Virus record (IMG/VR): IMGVR_UViG_3300020020_000029 | Coordinates: 1-64,000 of that record | Strand: one strand, 5' to 3' | Source: a virus | DNA: 64,000 nt | In this document: positions 5,982-13,599 of the stretch, piece by piece | Layout: each line of letters opens with the position of its first letter | How positions within the stretch are numbered: the first letter of the stretch is position 1 | Made by a program: the position numbers and the translations under genes | Notes under the pieces: model-generated | What the model was told of the DNA's origin: nothing | Seen by the model: only the letters and a program-made list of their open reading frames with translations | The model's database searches: none

Positions 5982-7403
5982 ATGCGCGGCTCAGAATACG
6001 TGAGGCAGCCATATCTCACAGAGAAAAACTATACCCATATGCGGTATATGCTCAATCATCTGTGGGATATTACTCACAAAATGCCGGCAGAGCGATTTAT
6101 CATCGATGAGAAGTTTAGGCGCGATCCTAGGGCGTTGGCCTTATACATCATAACTTATTATAATACGCCACAAGTGGACGAATCGCATCATCGCGCTATA
6201 AATGAGCTTCGCAACCGTGGGCGTGGCCGCCCGCGTGGCGCTCTCAATAAAGATCGCGTTACGCCTAGGGATAATCAAGCCGTTGTAGACAACAATGAAG
6301 ACCCGTTTGGCGTTGATATGGAGAATGAAGGGAAAGCAGAGTTAGAAGGCTTTGAGCCGGATAAGCCGAAAGCGCAGCCCAATAACGTAATCGATCTAAA
6401 GAACTACGTTACACATAGGCAATTACAAGACTTCAACTATGCACAGGTGTCAACTGTTAAGCAGTTCATTGCAGACGCATCTATTAAGACGCACCAAACA
6501 ATCAACGCCATCGAAGCACGGCTTACTTCTGCACTCAATAAGATAGAACTATCTAAGCCTACCGTTGTCCATATCAAGCGTTACGATCAAGAGGCAATTG
6601 TTAACGTAGGTGTGCAGCATAGAAACTTTGTTCAACTCATGCTCAAGTGTAATTCTCGCACACCAGATGGGAATAGACTAAACATTTGGCTCTATGGCCC
6701 TGCGGGAACGGGCAAGTCAACTGCGGCGTATTTCATCGCTCAAGCTCTAGGCCTCAACTTCTATACGCTTGGCGCACTAGAGAGCGGATTTCAAATCCTC
6801 GGATACAATGACGCCCATGGCGTGTATCAAACTACACAGTTCCGTCTAGCCTTTGAAAATGGCGGAATTATTATGCTAGACGAGCAAGATAGTTATTCGC
6901 CTAGCGCCAGCCTTGCGCTTAACGCTGCACTAGCTAGTGGCTGGTGCGCCTTTGGCGATAGTAAGCTAATCAAGCGTCACAAAGACTGTATTGTAATCGC
7001 TGGCGCTAATACAACTGGCCTCGGCGGGACAATGGAGTACTCTGGCCGTGCCAAACAAGACGCAGCTTTCCTCAATAGGTTTGTAAAGCAGCACTGGCCC
7101 ATAGACGACGCATTAGAAGAGCATCTTTGCCCAAACAAACCTTGGCTGGCAATTGTGCGTAATTGTCGCCATCGCGTTAAGGAAGTCCAACTCAAGAATG
7201 TAATGATTACCCCGCGTGCATCGCTTTATGGCTGCGCGTTGCTGCAGGCTGGCGTCGATTTAGATGAAGTAATCGAGGCTACAATCAAATCTGGCCTCAC
7301 AGATGCACAATGGGGGCAAATTAAACCTCCGCAGGCATTGCTTGATAACGCAAAGCGTGCTATGGAAGAGGCTCAATCGGAGGTTCAAGCCAATGCCGAC
7401 TAA
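5982..7403 (+). CDS. MoxR/CobS-like AAA+ ATPase
   Basis: A 473-residue ATPase. It has a variable charged N-terminal part (about 1-200), then Walker A GPAGTGKST (239-247), Walker B IIMLDE (296-301) and a sensor strand ending in AGANTTG, as in the CobS/MoxR group. Family members remodel protein complexes with a von Willebrand-type (CobT-like) partner. The next gene overlaps this one and may encode that partner. Phages often carry such pairs, with unknown targets. A ribosome binding site AAGGGGAAG precedes the start. The N-terminus has an AT-hook-like patch (RGRGRPRG, about 80-87), a hint of DNA binding. Confidence 0.85.
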   Translation: MRGSEYVRQPYLTEKNYTHMRYMLNHLWDITHKMPAERFIIDEKFRRDPRALALYIITYYNTPQVDESHHRAINELRNRGRGRPRGALNKDRVTPRDNQAVVDNNEDPFGVDMENEGKAELEGFEPDKPKAQPNNVIDLKNYVTHRQLQDFNYAQVSTVKQFIADASIKTHQTINAIEARLTSALNKIELSKPTVVHIKRYDQEAIVNVGVQHRNFVQLMLKCNSRTPDGNRLNIWLYGPAGTGKSTAAYFIAQALGLNFYTLGALESGFQILGYNDAHGVYQTTQFRLAFENGGIIMLDEQDSYSPSASLALNAALASGWCAFGDSKLIKRHKDCIVIAGANTTGLGGTMEYSGRAKQDAAFLNRFVKQHWPIDDALEEHLCPNKPWLAIVRNCRHRVKEVQLKNVMITPRASLYGCALLQAGVDLDEVIEATIKSGLTDAQWGQIKPPQALLDNAKRAMEEAQSEVQANAD

Positions 7404-8223
7404 TATCAAACACTTCGACAGCCCAGAAGCCTATGCGGATTGGCTTGAGACTATCCCAAGCCATCTTGTGTCGGATAGCGGGGAAGGTTTTTCTGGCACT
7501 CAACTATCAGTTGGTGTTCGTATTCTTCGTGAAGGCGATACATCTAGACTGGCCCAGGCCCAAGAAATAATGGATAAAGTCTTAACTGAAGGCTTGGTTA
7601 CACAACATATGCAAGTACTTCAATCTAGCCTTGTGGGTTTTGTTCCTAATATCCCTGCCGCGTTAGCAGGGCATCCAGAAGCTATGTTCAATCGTGGATA
7701 TATGGAGTCGCCGACAGTTAATTCTCCGTTAAATATATATGTAGAGACAACTGTTAGTGCTGGCGTATCACAACAAGAGTTAATTAATCGTGGTGTTTGT
7801 ATTCTTGCGTTTGTGTTGGCGATGGAGCAAATCAGGCCAGTAGACTTGTTCATCGCGCTTCCACATTCGCACTCTAGACGCCCTGGCGTGTATTGCCCTG
7901 TTATCAAGATAGCGTCTAGGCCAATGGATTTAGGTCGCGCAGTATGGATGCTAACAGACCCGTGTTTTGCGCGTCGATTGTTTCATACTGCAATTAATCA
8001 GCTTAGTGGCGCTGGCGTGCGTTGTGGCGTCGGCCCGTGGTGTTGGGGCGATCCGCAATCCGCGAACTATGAAAAGAATTTCAGAGAACTATTGGAGATG
8101 CAACCTGATGATTTGCTGTTCAAAGGTGGCTATCTCTATGACGAACTAATGCGCACCAATCCAGTAGCGTGGGTTCAGAAAATGGTCAATGAACACCTAC
8201 ATACACAACAAGGAGACCACTAG
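7393..8223 (+). CDS. putative CobT-like partner of the AAA+ ATPase
   Basis: A 276-residue protein starting at the ATG at 7393 and overlapping the ATPase gene by 11 bases. Its centre (LNIYVETTVSAGVSQQELIN, then LAFVLAMEQI and VDLFIAL) has the strand-helix-strand pattern of a vWA-like CobT domain, where the usual text is IYVDxSGSxGV. The metal-binding DxSxS is not intact: it reads ETTVS. I also recall an uncharacterised phage family (DUF7192) with this layout, but could not confirm membership. Likely a complex with the upstream ATPase; target unknown. Confidence 0.55.
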   Translation: MPTNIKHFDSPEAYADWLETIPSHLVSDSGEGFSGTQLSVGVRILREGDTSRLAQAQEIMDKVLTEGLVTQHMQVLQSSLVGFVPNIPAALAGHPEAMFNRGYMESPTVNSPLNIYVETTVSAGVSQQELINRGVCILAFVLAMEQIRPVDLFIALPHSHSRRPGVYCPVIKIASRPMDLGRAVWMLTDPCFARRLFHTAINQLSGAGVRCGVGPWCWGDPQSANYEKNFRELLEMQPDDLLFKGGYLYDELMRTNPVAWVQKMVNEHLHTQQGDH

Positions 8224-8248
8224 CGCAAGCTAGTAGGGGAATAGCGCT

Positions 8249-8374
8249 ATGCACATAATACCATCTAAATACGTCTGTCGCGCCTCACCATGTAAACAGT
8301 GTAGGATTTTGCGTTGGCTGCTACTAATAAGCATACTTTCTAACTTGTGTTTTGTAGCTGCTAAATTTATGTAA
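8249..8374 (+). CDS. very small Cys-containing membrane protein (41 aa)
   Basis: A 41-residue reading frame with cysteines clustered at residues 10-18 (CRASPCKQC) and a hydrophobic C-terminal helix (about 21-38). AGGGG lies upstream. It fills the gap between the CobT-like gene and the next conserved gene. Function unknown. Confidence 0.4.
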   Translation: MHIIPSKYVCRASPCKQCRILRWLLLISILSNLCFVAAKFM

Positions 8375-8454
8375 CCTATACGACAAGAAAACACTTGACA
8401 ACCGTTGTGTTATGTGAGAGTGTGCGTTAACCTATTTCCAAGGAGCTACAGCCT

Positions 8455-8664
8455 ATGGCTAAAGAAGTGTATATAGGAGACGGGCTCTACGCCTCCTATG
8501 ATGGATTTCAAGTACAACTTATAGCGCCAAGAGAAGATGGCGACCATGTTGTATATATGGACGCTGTTGTTCTTAGTGAATTTTTAACTTTTTTAGAGCA
8601 CACTTACGGTAAGAAGCTAGTGTGGAGTGACAAAGATGTGCCCGAGGAGGATACAGAAAGTTAA
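8455..8664 (+). CDS. conserved small phage protein (69 aa)
   Basis: The 69-residue product has GDGLYASYDGFQVQLIAPRE, then DHVVYMDAVVLSEFLTFLE. This matches a small family in phages of Alphaproteobacteria with the pattern GDGLYASFDGxQIxLxAPRExGDHxVYL (from memory). Preceded by CAAGGAGC. No known function. Confidence 0.65.
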   Translation: MAKEVYIGDGLYASYDGFQVQLIAPREDGDHVVYMDAVVLSEFLTFLEHTYGKKLVWSDKDVPEEDTES

Positions 8665-8803
8665 TGTCTTGTTAACTTTCCTTGTCTTTATGCTTGCGAG
8701 CACAATCATCTCGCTTGCATATACGAACAAGGTTCGCAAGGCTACACAACTAGAATCCGATAGAGCGTGCGTCTCTATCTTATCGAGGAATGGAGGGGAT
8801 TAA
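8636..8803 (+). CDS. small single-TM protein overlapping both neighbours (55 aa)
   Basis: An out-of-frame 55-residue frame inside the end of the previous gene, with GGAG ten bases upstream of its ATG. It has a basic start (MCPRRIQKV), a hydrophobic helix at residues 9-29 and a charged tail. Its stop falls at the start of the next gene. Overlapping TM proteins like this are common in phages; the role is unknown. Confidence 0.45.
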   Translation: MCPRRIQKVNVLLTFLVFMLASTIISLAYTNKVRKATQLESDRACVSILSRNGGD

Positions 8804-8804
8804 A

Positions 8805-9233
8805 GTGACAGTGTCGTCTAAGGAGCGCGACTGGCTTGACAACGATATTACATCGCAGGATGTAACTGAGATACGGATTGCCATTACTGCTATAGGGCAA
8901 GTTTTCTATCTATTAAAGATAGATACAAAACTTGGAGTGATTGCTTTATCTAACCTAATCTTGGCTGTTATATACAATAGGAACAGAACAAAATCTAAGG
9001 AAGAGTATGACCAAGAATTTAAGAAATACGCAGATTGGTTAATTGATGTGTCAAATGTAATGTATAATCACAACAAGCAGAGAGATTCGAGTGACCCTAT
9101 GAAAAATTTTATCTCTAAACTAGAGAACATATTAGGCGTTAAAGCCGTAGTGTTGCCTATAGACGGAGTAATGGAATTTCCAGACATGCTTGCAGGGAAA
9201 AAGACAGACGAGCCTGGGCCAACAAAACACTAG
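8805..9233 (+). CDS. hypothetical protein with GTG start (142 aa)
   Basis: An ATG at 8790 is in frame, but the GGAGGGG that would serve as ribosome binding site lies at 8792-8798, inside that frame and properly spaced for the GTG at 8805. I therefore choose the GTG, giving 142 residues. The protein has a helical core with a short hydrophobic stretch (LGVIALSNLILAVIY) and a polar tail. No family recognised. Confidence 0.55.
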   Translation: MTVSSKERDWLDNDITSQDVTEIRIAITAIGQVFYLLKIDTKLGVIALSNLILAVIYNRNRTKSKEEYDQEFKKYADWLIDVSNVMYNHNKQRDSSDPMKNFISKLENILGVKAVVLPIDGVMEFPDMLAGKKTDEPGPTKH

Positions 9234-9243
9234 GGGAAGTACT

Positions 9244-9627
9244 ATGGACGAATTTGCAGATGATATGCTTGACGCGATGGGTCTAACTCCCAACTCGCCA
9301 GAAGAAGACTTTATGGATTATCTTACTTCTGATAAGCATCCTAAGTTGTATAACTTACAGTATTGGTTTAAACATCAACTATTTGTATATACCTCTCTAG
9401 AGGCAGAGAACAATTGGTTTATGACTAAATCGCATGGTAATTCGCGTATACAAGTCTCCCGCAGGGAGTTATCTTGTAAGTTAATTAAATACTACTTGCA
9501 GATGCACTATTTAGTAAAGTTCAATAACGAGCGCGGCAAAGTATTAGATTTGAATAAAGTTGTAGAGTTAATCTCTGTTCACCAAGAAATCAAAAAGTTT
9601 ATAGACAACCCGAACTTAACTATGTGA
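9244..9627 (+). CDS. hypothetical acidic/helical protein (127 aa)
   Basis: The product starts MDEFADDMLDAMGL, with an acidic N-terminus and a helical basic remainder. The start at 9244 has GGGGAAG upstream; a longer in-frame version would run into the previous gene. No recognised domain. Confidence 0.55.
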   Translation: MDEFADDMLDAMGLTPNSPEEDFMDYLTSDKHPKLYNLQYWFKHQLFVYTSLEAENNWFMTKSHGNSRIQVSRRELSCKLIKYYLQMHYLVKFNNERGKVLDLNKVVELISVHQEIKKFIDNPNLTM

Positions 9628-9637
9628 GGTATAGACA

Positions 9638-9874
9638 ATGATAGAATTAGAGTTAGACTATCCTCCCAGCTATCAAGATGGGTTTCTTGATGTTACTGGC
9701 GCTAAGGACATAGAAATAACAGTATGCGACGGCCCTAACAGTCAAGCTGTTATGCACATAACTGTCGGACGCGAAACCTACATAGCTGCTAGTATGCGAA
9801 TTTGTCGCATTTCAGGACAAATAAATTTCACAGACACTAGGAAGTCTATTGACCGCCGACGCAAATCAATGTAG
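9638..9874 (+). CDS. small hypothetical beta-rich protein (78 aa)
   Basis: A 78-residue protein of alternating strands (VTGAKDIEITVCDGPN, VMHITVGRETYIAAS) with a basic end (SIDRRRKSM). Ribosome binding site GAGG lies upstream. No family recognised. Confidence 0.5.
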   Translation: MIELELDYPPSYQDGFLDVTGAKDIEITVCDGPNSQAVMHITVGRETYIAASMRICRISGQINFTDTRKSIDRRRKSM

Positions 9875-9929
9875 GGTGGCTCTACTGAGAAAGAGAGAAC
9901 GTCAACCCAACATTGAAGGAACTAAGAAC

Positions 9930-10541
9930 ATGGCAGTCGCAGAAAAGACGCGCAACGAAGGGCCGATGGTGGTCACTTACGTTAGCGCCGATGGCAAGGA
10001 CGATCACAAGCGCGTTCCTGCTGACGTTACTGGCGTTAAGGTACTCCAGCGTAGCGACAATACTGCCAAGGTGTACAACCTTGCAGATTTGCCCGAGGCT
10101 ATCAAGATGGGCCTCGCAGCAAAGGCACTCGCTGGCCAACAGAAGATTTTTGTTGCCAATCACGCCGATGGCGACAACGTGATTTCTCTTGCCGACAAGA
10201 TTTATAGTGATTTCGTGTCCGGCAAGCTGTACACTAGGGCCGAAGGTGGCGAAAAGCCCGGTAAGAAGTTCGATGCAACGATCTATGTCCATGCTGCTGT
10301 GGCTGCATTCGCGGCTATGGCGAAGAAGAAAATGACATACAAGTCGGGTAAGGCCATCGAGCCGATGGACGAAGCAAAGACGGAGGAGCTTACTGTTAAG
10401 CTCACTTCGATGAGCCCCAAGGATCGCGGCCTCTACATCAAGACCCTCAAGAAAAACAAGTTTTTCGACAAGGCGCTGATGGAACTACAGGCGAAGGCTA
10501 AGAAAGTTGACGCAGACGAGGAGATTGAGGAGCTGTTCTGA
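9930..10541 (+). CDS. putative abundant early protein with acidic C-terminal tail
   Basis: A 203-residue protein. Its codons are much richer in C and G than those of the genes around it (AAG, GCC, GGC, CTC dominate), and a strong terminator follows directly; both suggest high expression. The body is Lys/Ala-rich (AAVAAFAAMAKKK). It ends VDADEEIEELF, an acidic tail with terminal Phe reminiscent of single-stranded-DNA-binding proteins such as T7 gp2.5, but no such fold is evident. A much better SSB candidate is at 28919-29782. Other roles, such as a nucleoid-like or host-takeover protein, are possible. Confidence 0.6.
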   Translation: MAVAEKTRNEGPMVVTYVSADGKDDHKRVPADVTGVKVLQRSDNTAKVYNLADLPEAIKMGLAAKALAGQQKIFVANHADGDNVISLADKIYSDFVSGKLYTRAEGGEKPGKKFDATIYVHAAVAAFAAMAKKKMTYKSGKAIEPMDEAKTEELTVKLTSMSPKDRGLYIKTLKKNKFFDKALMELQAKAKKVDADEEIEELF

Positions 10542-10576
10542 TAACTAGTGCATCAGTAAACAGTTCTTTGGTGGAG

Positions 10577-10613
10577 CGCCCTAGCATCAACGTCCCCGTT
10601 GCTAGGGCGTTTT
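10577..10613 (+). terminator. rho-independent terminator
   Basis: CGCCCTAGCA (10577-10586) and TGCTAGGGCG (10600-10609) form a perfect 10-bp GC-rich stem with a 13-base loop, followed by TTTT. It lies 36 bases after the stop of the abundant acidic-tailed protein gene and ends that transcript. Confidence 0.9.
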
Positions 10614-10649
10614 CCTATTTAATAGGGGCACAAGAAGGAAGAAAATAAC

Positions 10650-10910
10650 GTGAAGATCGAGCTAGACGCGCATATACGACAATGCGATCATTGCTCAGTT
10701 AAAAATTTAAAAAGAACTTTTCATATACAGCTAGAAGATGATGACGGTAGAGAATTAGACTTGTATATAGGACGAGTATGCATTGGAAGAATGCTTGCAG
10801 TGGATACATCTGGCAACCCTCACAAGGCTCTAGAGAGACTTATTCGCAAAGTTAATAAAGTTGGCGAGGAAAATGCTATAGACTTTATACAGTCTGAGAT
10901 GAAAATATAA
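10650..10910 (+). CDS. small zinc-ribbon-like protein, GTG start (86 aa)
   Basis: The 86-residue product begins with a GTG preceded by AAGGAAG. It holds CDHC (residues 12-15) and a later GRVCIGRML, a half zinc-ribbon layout seen in small phage proteins. Only three Cys are evident, so metal binding is uncertain (a His could be the fourth ligand). First gene after the terminator. Confidence 0.5.
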   Translation: MKIELDAHIRQCDHCSVKNLKRTFHIQLEDDDGRELDLYIGRVCIGRMLAVDTSGNPHKALERLIRKVNKVGEENAIDFIQSEMKI

Positions 10911-10928
10911 TATAATATAATATAATAT
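10906..10928 (+). repeat. TATAA microsatellite
   Basis: TATAA is repeated four times and continues partially, starting inside the stop codon of the zinc-ribbon-like gene. The run contains several perfect TATAAT hexamers, so it could act as a set of -10 elements or simply as a slippage-prone tract. Confidence 0.8.
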
Positions 10929-10953
10929 ATTAACTCTTATGTTGTACTTACAC

Positions 10954-10980
10954 TTGACAAACTGATACTCACAGTATAGG
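10954..10980 (+). promoter_or_regulatory. possible promoter before the HTH gene
   Basis: TTGACA (10954-10959) is followed after 15 bases by TATAGG (10975-10980), just 10 bases before the ATG at 10991. The -35 is perfect but the spacer is short. If used, the transcript would have almost no leader. It may also drive the sugar-biosynthesis operon downstream. Confidence 0.4.
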
Positions 10981-10990
10981 ACAAGCGTAG

Positions 10991-11269
10991 ATGACAGCCC
11001 AAACCGTCCGTTCTCCGGGGCTCACCCTGCAAGAGTGGCTAGACCTCACACAGACCTCCTACAGCGCGTTCTCTCGGCAAGTGCCGTGCTCTATATCGTA
11101 CCCTCGCAAGCTCGCCACAGGGGCCTCCTGGCCCTCCTACCGCATGGCGTGCCGGATAGAACGCCTGACCGACGGTGTAGTTCCCCGAACTATGTGGTAT
11201 CCCCCCGAAGACGAGCGAGACGAAGATGAAAATAGCGATAGCGACGAAACAGAGGATTTGAAACTATGA
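10991..11269 (+). CDS. putative Cro/YdaS-like HTH DNA-binding protein
   Basis: The 92-residue protein has LTLQEWLDLTQTSYSAFSRQ, then SYPRKLATGASWPSYRMACR and IERLTDGVVP. This follows the Cro/YdaS layout xxxFAxxxGxSxxxxSRxxxGxxxPSxxxAxxIExxTxGxVP. The end is very acidic (DERDEDENSDSDETED). Its DNA is clearly more GC-rich than flanking genes, as if acquired separately. Sitting just before the sugar operon, it is a candidate regulator of it, but the target is unknown. Confidence 0.6.
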   Translation: MTAQTVRSPGLTLQEWLDLTQTSYSAFSRQVPCSISYPRKLATGASWPSYRMACRIERLTDGVVPRTMWYPPEDERDEDENSDSDETEDLKL

Positions 11270-11511
11270 ACCTAACAAGAGTAGACCCTGAAATTCAAAA
11301 AGCGTTAGATCATTTTCTTAAATTAATTCATGAAGATATTTATAAGATTCTAGGCGAAGGTTTTGCGATGCAAATACTATTTAATATAGGTATCCCAAAA
11401 GAAAGAGAACAAGAGTTAGGATTAAAGTTACAAGAAGCAAAAATGGTTGTACAACATATGTTAGATAATACACCAAAGTTTCAACCGCCGAACGTGGGCA
11501 GCATTAAATGA
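11266..11511 (+). CDS. small hypothetical protein (81 aa)
   Basis: An 81-residue, helical, AT-rich gene joined to its neighbours by four-base ATGA-type overlaps on both sides, so it is translated together with the sugar operon. No recognised domain. Confidence 0.55.
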   Translation: MNLTRVDPEIQKALDHFLKLIHEDIYKILGEGFAMQILFNIGIPKEREQELGLKLQEAKMVVQHMLDNTPKFQPPNVGSIK

Positions 11512-12536
11512 AAATATTAATCACTGGTGGCACAGGCTCTATAGGCAGAGCGTTAATAGAGAGATTATTACCTCTATCTTGGGTAGAGAAATTATGTATA
11601 TACAGCAGAGATGAGCACAAGCAAGAACAAGTAAGAGAACAATTTAATGATAATGAGAAACTAAGATATTTCATAGGAGACGTTAGAGATTTTGATAGGT
11701 TGTCTCTTGCGCTAAGAAATATAAATTTAATAATACACGCTGCCGCGCTCAAGATAGTCCCAACGGCAGAGTACAATCCATTTGAAACTATAAAAACTAA
11801 TATAGTCGGCTCCCAGAATGTGTGCTTAGCTGCCATAAATAATAAAGGTATTAATTTTGGGTATATGGCAACGAACCATCCTAAAGTATTATTGCTCTCT
11901 ACAGATAAAGCAGTAAGACCTATAAACCTATATGGCGCTACTAAGCTGTGCGCAGAGAAATTATTTATTAGTTCTAATAATATACTAGGACCCGCTGGCC
12001 CTACTTTTTCAGTCGCTAGATACGGAAACGTAGCTAACTCCAATGGTTCAGTTATACAAAAATTCAAACAACAGGCCGAGAAAGGCGAGCAGCTAAAGAT
12101 AACAGACGATAAAATGACTAGGTTTTGGATCACTATAAGCGAAGCTGCGGAGTTTATTATAAAATGTGCAGAACATATGCAAGGTGGAGAAACTTTTGTC
12201 CCTGCCATGCCTTCATTTAGGATTAAAGATTTAGCGCTCGTTATGATGAAAGATTACCCATTAGAGAAACAATGGGTTAGGGTAATTGGTATTCGTAAAG
12301 GTGAAAAACTTTATGAAGAGATTATTACTCCAGAAGAATTTAGAGGGTGTGATTTTGACCAAGACAGAGGCATGTTTGTTATAAACCCGCCTAAGAGCGA
12401 AGCACACAAGAGAGATTTATCCGACCAAGCGTTGAGAATAGTAACTGATGGATTAAACAGCGACTCAGAGCCGGTTCCTAAACTAGGGCAACCAGAACTT
12501 TATGAAAAACTAAAAGACTTAGGAGTAATAGAATGA
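11508..12536 (+). CDS. PseB/FnlA-type UDP-sugar 4,6-dehydratase
   Basis: A 342-residue short-chain dehydrogenase fold. It has the nucleotide-binding GGTGSIG (7-13), catalytic STDK (131-134) and YGATK (142-146), followed by ARYGNVANSNGSV and TRFWITISEAAEFI, which are typical of the PseB/CapD/FnlA branch. PseB converts UDP-GlcNAc to UDP-2-acetamido-2,6-dideoxy-L-arabino-hexos-4-ulose, the first step to pseudaminic acid. Related enzymes feed L-FucNAc, so substrate is inferred from neighbours. Length is normal (about 330-340). The start overlaps the upstream gene by four bases. Confidence 0.88.
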   Translation: MKILITGGTGSIGRALIERLLPLSWVEKLCIYSRDEHKQEQVREQFNDNEKLRYFIGDVRDFDRLSLALRNINLIIHAAALKIVPTAEYNPFETIKTNIVGSQNVCLAAINNKGINFGYMATNHPKVLLLSTDKAVRPINLYGATKLCAEKLFISSNNILGPAGPTFSVARYGNVANSNGSVIQKFKQQAEKGEQLKITDDKMTRFWITISEAAEFIIKCAEHMQGGETFVPAMPSFRIKDLALVMMKDYPLEKQWVRVIGIRKGEKLYEEIITPEEFRGCDFDQDRGMFVINPPKSEAHKRDLSDQALRIVTDGLNSDSEPVPKLGQPELYEKLKDLGVIE

Positions 12537-13165
12537 ACGCTTTCAAAATAGTTAAAGATTTTGAGCAAGCTGTATGTGAGTACACTGGCGCACCTTTCTG
12601 TGTGGCTGTTAATAGCTGCACTAATGCTCTCTTTCTTTGCCTAAAATTCTATGCTAGGAGGTATGGCGGTACTGCTGTATTACTTCCCAAGAAAACCTAT
12701 TTAAGCGTACCTATGCAAGTAATGCATGTAGGGGGTAAACCTATGTTTGAGGATTTAGAATGGTCAGGCATGTATCAATTAAAGCCACTTCCTATATACG
12801 ACTCAGCTAGAAGATTTACCTCTAAGATGTATGTACATCCCATGTATAATAATGGCGGGCCGGATAGACCGCTTTTTATCTGTTTGTCTTTCCATTGGGC
12901 TAAGACATTAGGCATTCAACAAGGCGGCGCTATTTTACACAATTCTAGAGTGGACGATGATTGGTTTAGACGTATGCGCTTCGATGGTCGTACAGAAGGT
13001 GTTGCGCCTAAAGACGATAATATAAGAGAAATCGGATACCACTGTTATATGTCTCCAGAGATAGCCGCAGAAGGATTAGTTAGACTAATGCACTTACCAA
13101 AAGTAAACGAAGACTTACCAAACGATGACTACCCCGATCTATCTCAATTGGAGGTATTTAAATGA
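12533..13165 (+). CDS. miniature DegT/DnrJ/EryC1-family (PseC-like) aminotransferase
   Basis: A 210-residue PLP enzyme, about half the usual 370-400. N-terminal CVAVNSCTNALFL (about 23-35) is the cofactor-phosphate segment. YDSARRF provides the pyridine-binding Asp (D90). SFHWAKTLGIQQGGAI contains the Schiff-base Lys (K124). The spacing between these is compressed and the C-terminal domain is largely missing. In context it should aminate the 4-keto sugar made by the PseB-like enzyme. The catalytic core is conserved, so it may be a streamlined enzyme and not a relic. Coupled by ATGA on both sides. Confidence 0.75.
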   Translation: MNAFKIVKDFEQAVCEYTGAPFCVAVNSCTNALFLCLKFYARRYGGTAVLLPKKTYLSVPMQVMHVGGKPMFEDLEWSGMYQLKPLPIYDSARRFTSKMYVHPMYNNGGPDRPLFICLSFHWAKTLGIQQGGAILHNSRVDDDWFRRMRFDGRTEGVAPKDDNIREIGYHCYMSPEIAAEGLVRLMHLPKVNEDLPNDDYPDLSQLEVFK

Positions 13166-13599
13166 AACTCAGTCGCAGGAAGGCAATAGGCGCAATGGTA
13201 GGCGGCGTAGCCGCTGCGCCAGAAGCTATAAAGGGAGCTGGCGAGACATTTAGAGAGCCTTATTATGGAGGAGAGCCGAACGAGGCAAGTAATTATTATG
13301 AGGCGAGTAAAAATAGTTCATCTCAAGTGGACCTTGACTGGTTAAGTGCTAGAAGAAAGGAATTAGAAGATCAGGCTAACGGCATATTCGATGGGGTTTG
13401 TTTGGAAAGAATTGAAGAATCAAGATATCATGTTAATAATCAAATAGCTCAAATCAATATAAATTCATTAGTGTCGGTATCTAATGTAAACAAGCAAAGG
13501 ATGCTGGAGGAGCGGCGATTCAGGAATGAAAGATTAAATTACATTAAGTCTGGAAAAAGGCAGTTAGCCCTTTTCTTAAAACAGCATGGGTTAGTATAG
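13162..13599 (+). CDS. hypothetical protein with Tat-like N-terminus
   Basis: A 145-residue protein starting MKLSRRKAIGAMVGGVAAAP, a short twin-arginine-like signal (SRRKA, then a weakly hydrophobic Ala/Gly stretch). The rest is polar, with helical, charged segments. Tat-like signals are rare in phage proteins; this one may be exported or may simply imitate the motif. It lies inside the sugar operon, overlapping the aminotransferase gene by four bases. Function unknown. Confidence 0.55.
   Translation: MKLSRRKAIGAMVGGVAAAPEAIKGAGETFREPYYGGEPNEASNYYEASKNSSSQVDLDWLSARRKELEDQANGIFDGVCLERIEESRYHVNNQIAQININSLVSVSNVNKQRMLEERRFRNERLNYIKSGKRQLALFLKQHGLV

Noticed and set aside
10991-11229. Second overlapping frame in the GC-rich HTH gene (11035-11229)
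   Set aside because: The Arg/Pro-rich translation has no domain, no ribosome binding site and overlaps a plausible HTH gene; it is a shadow of GC-rich coding.
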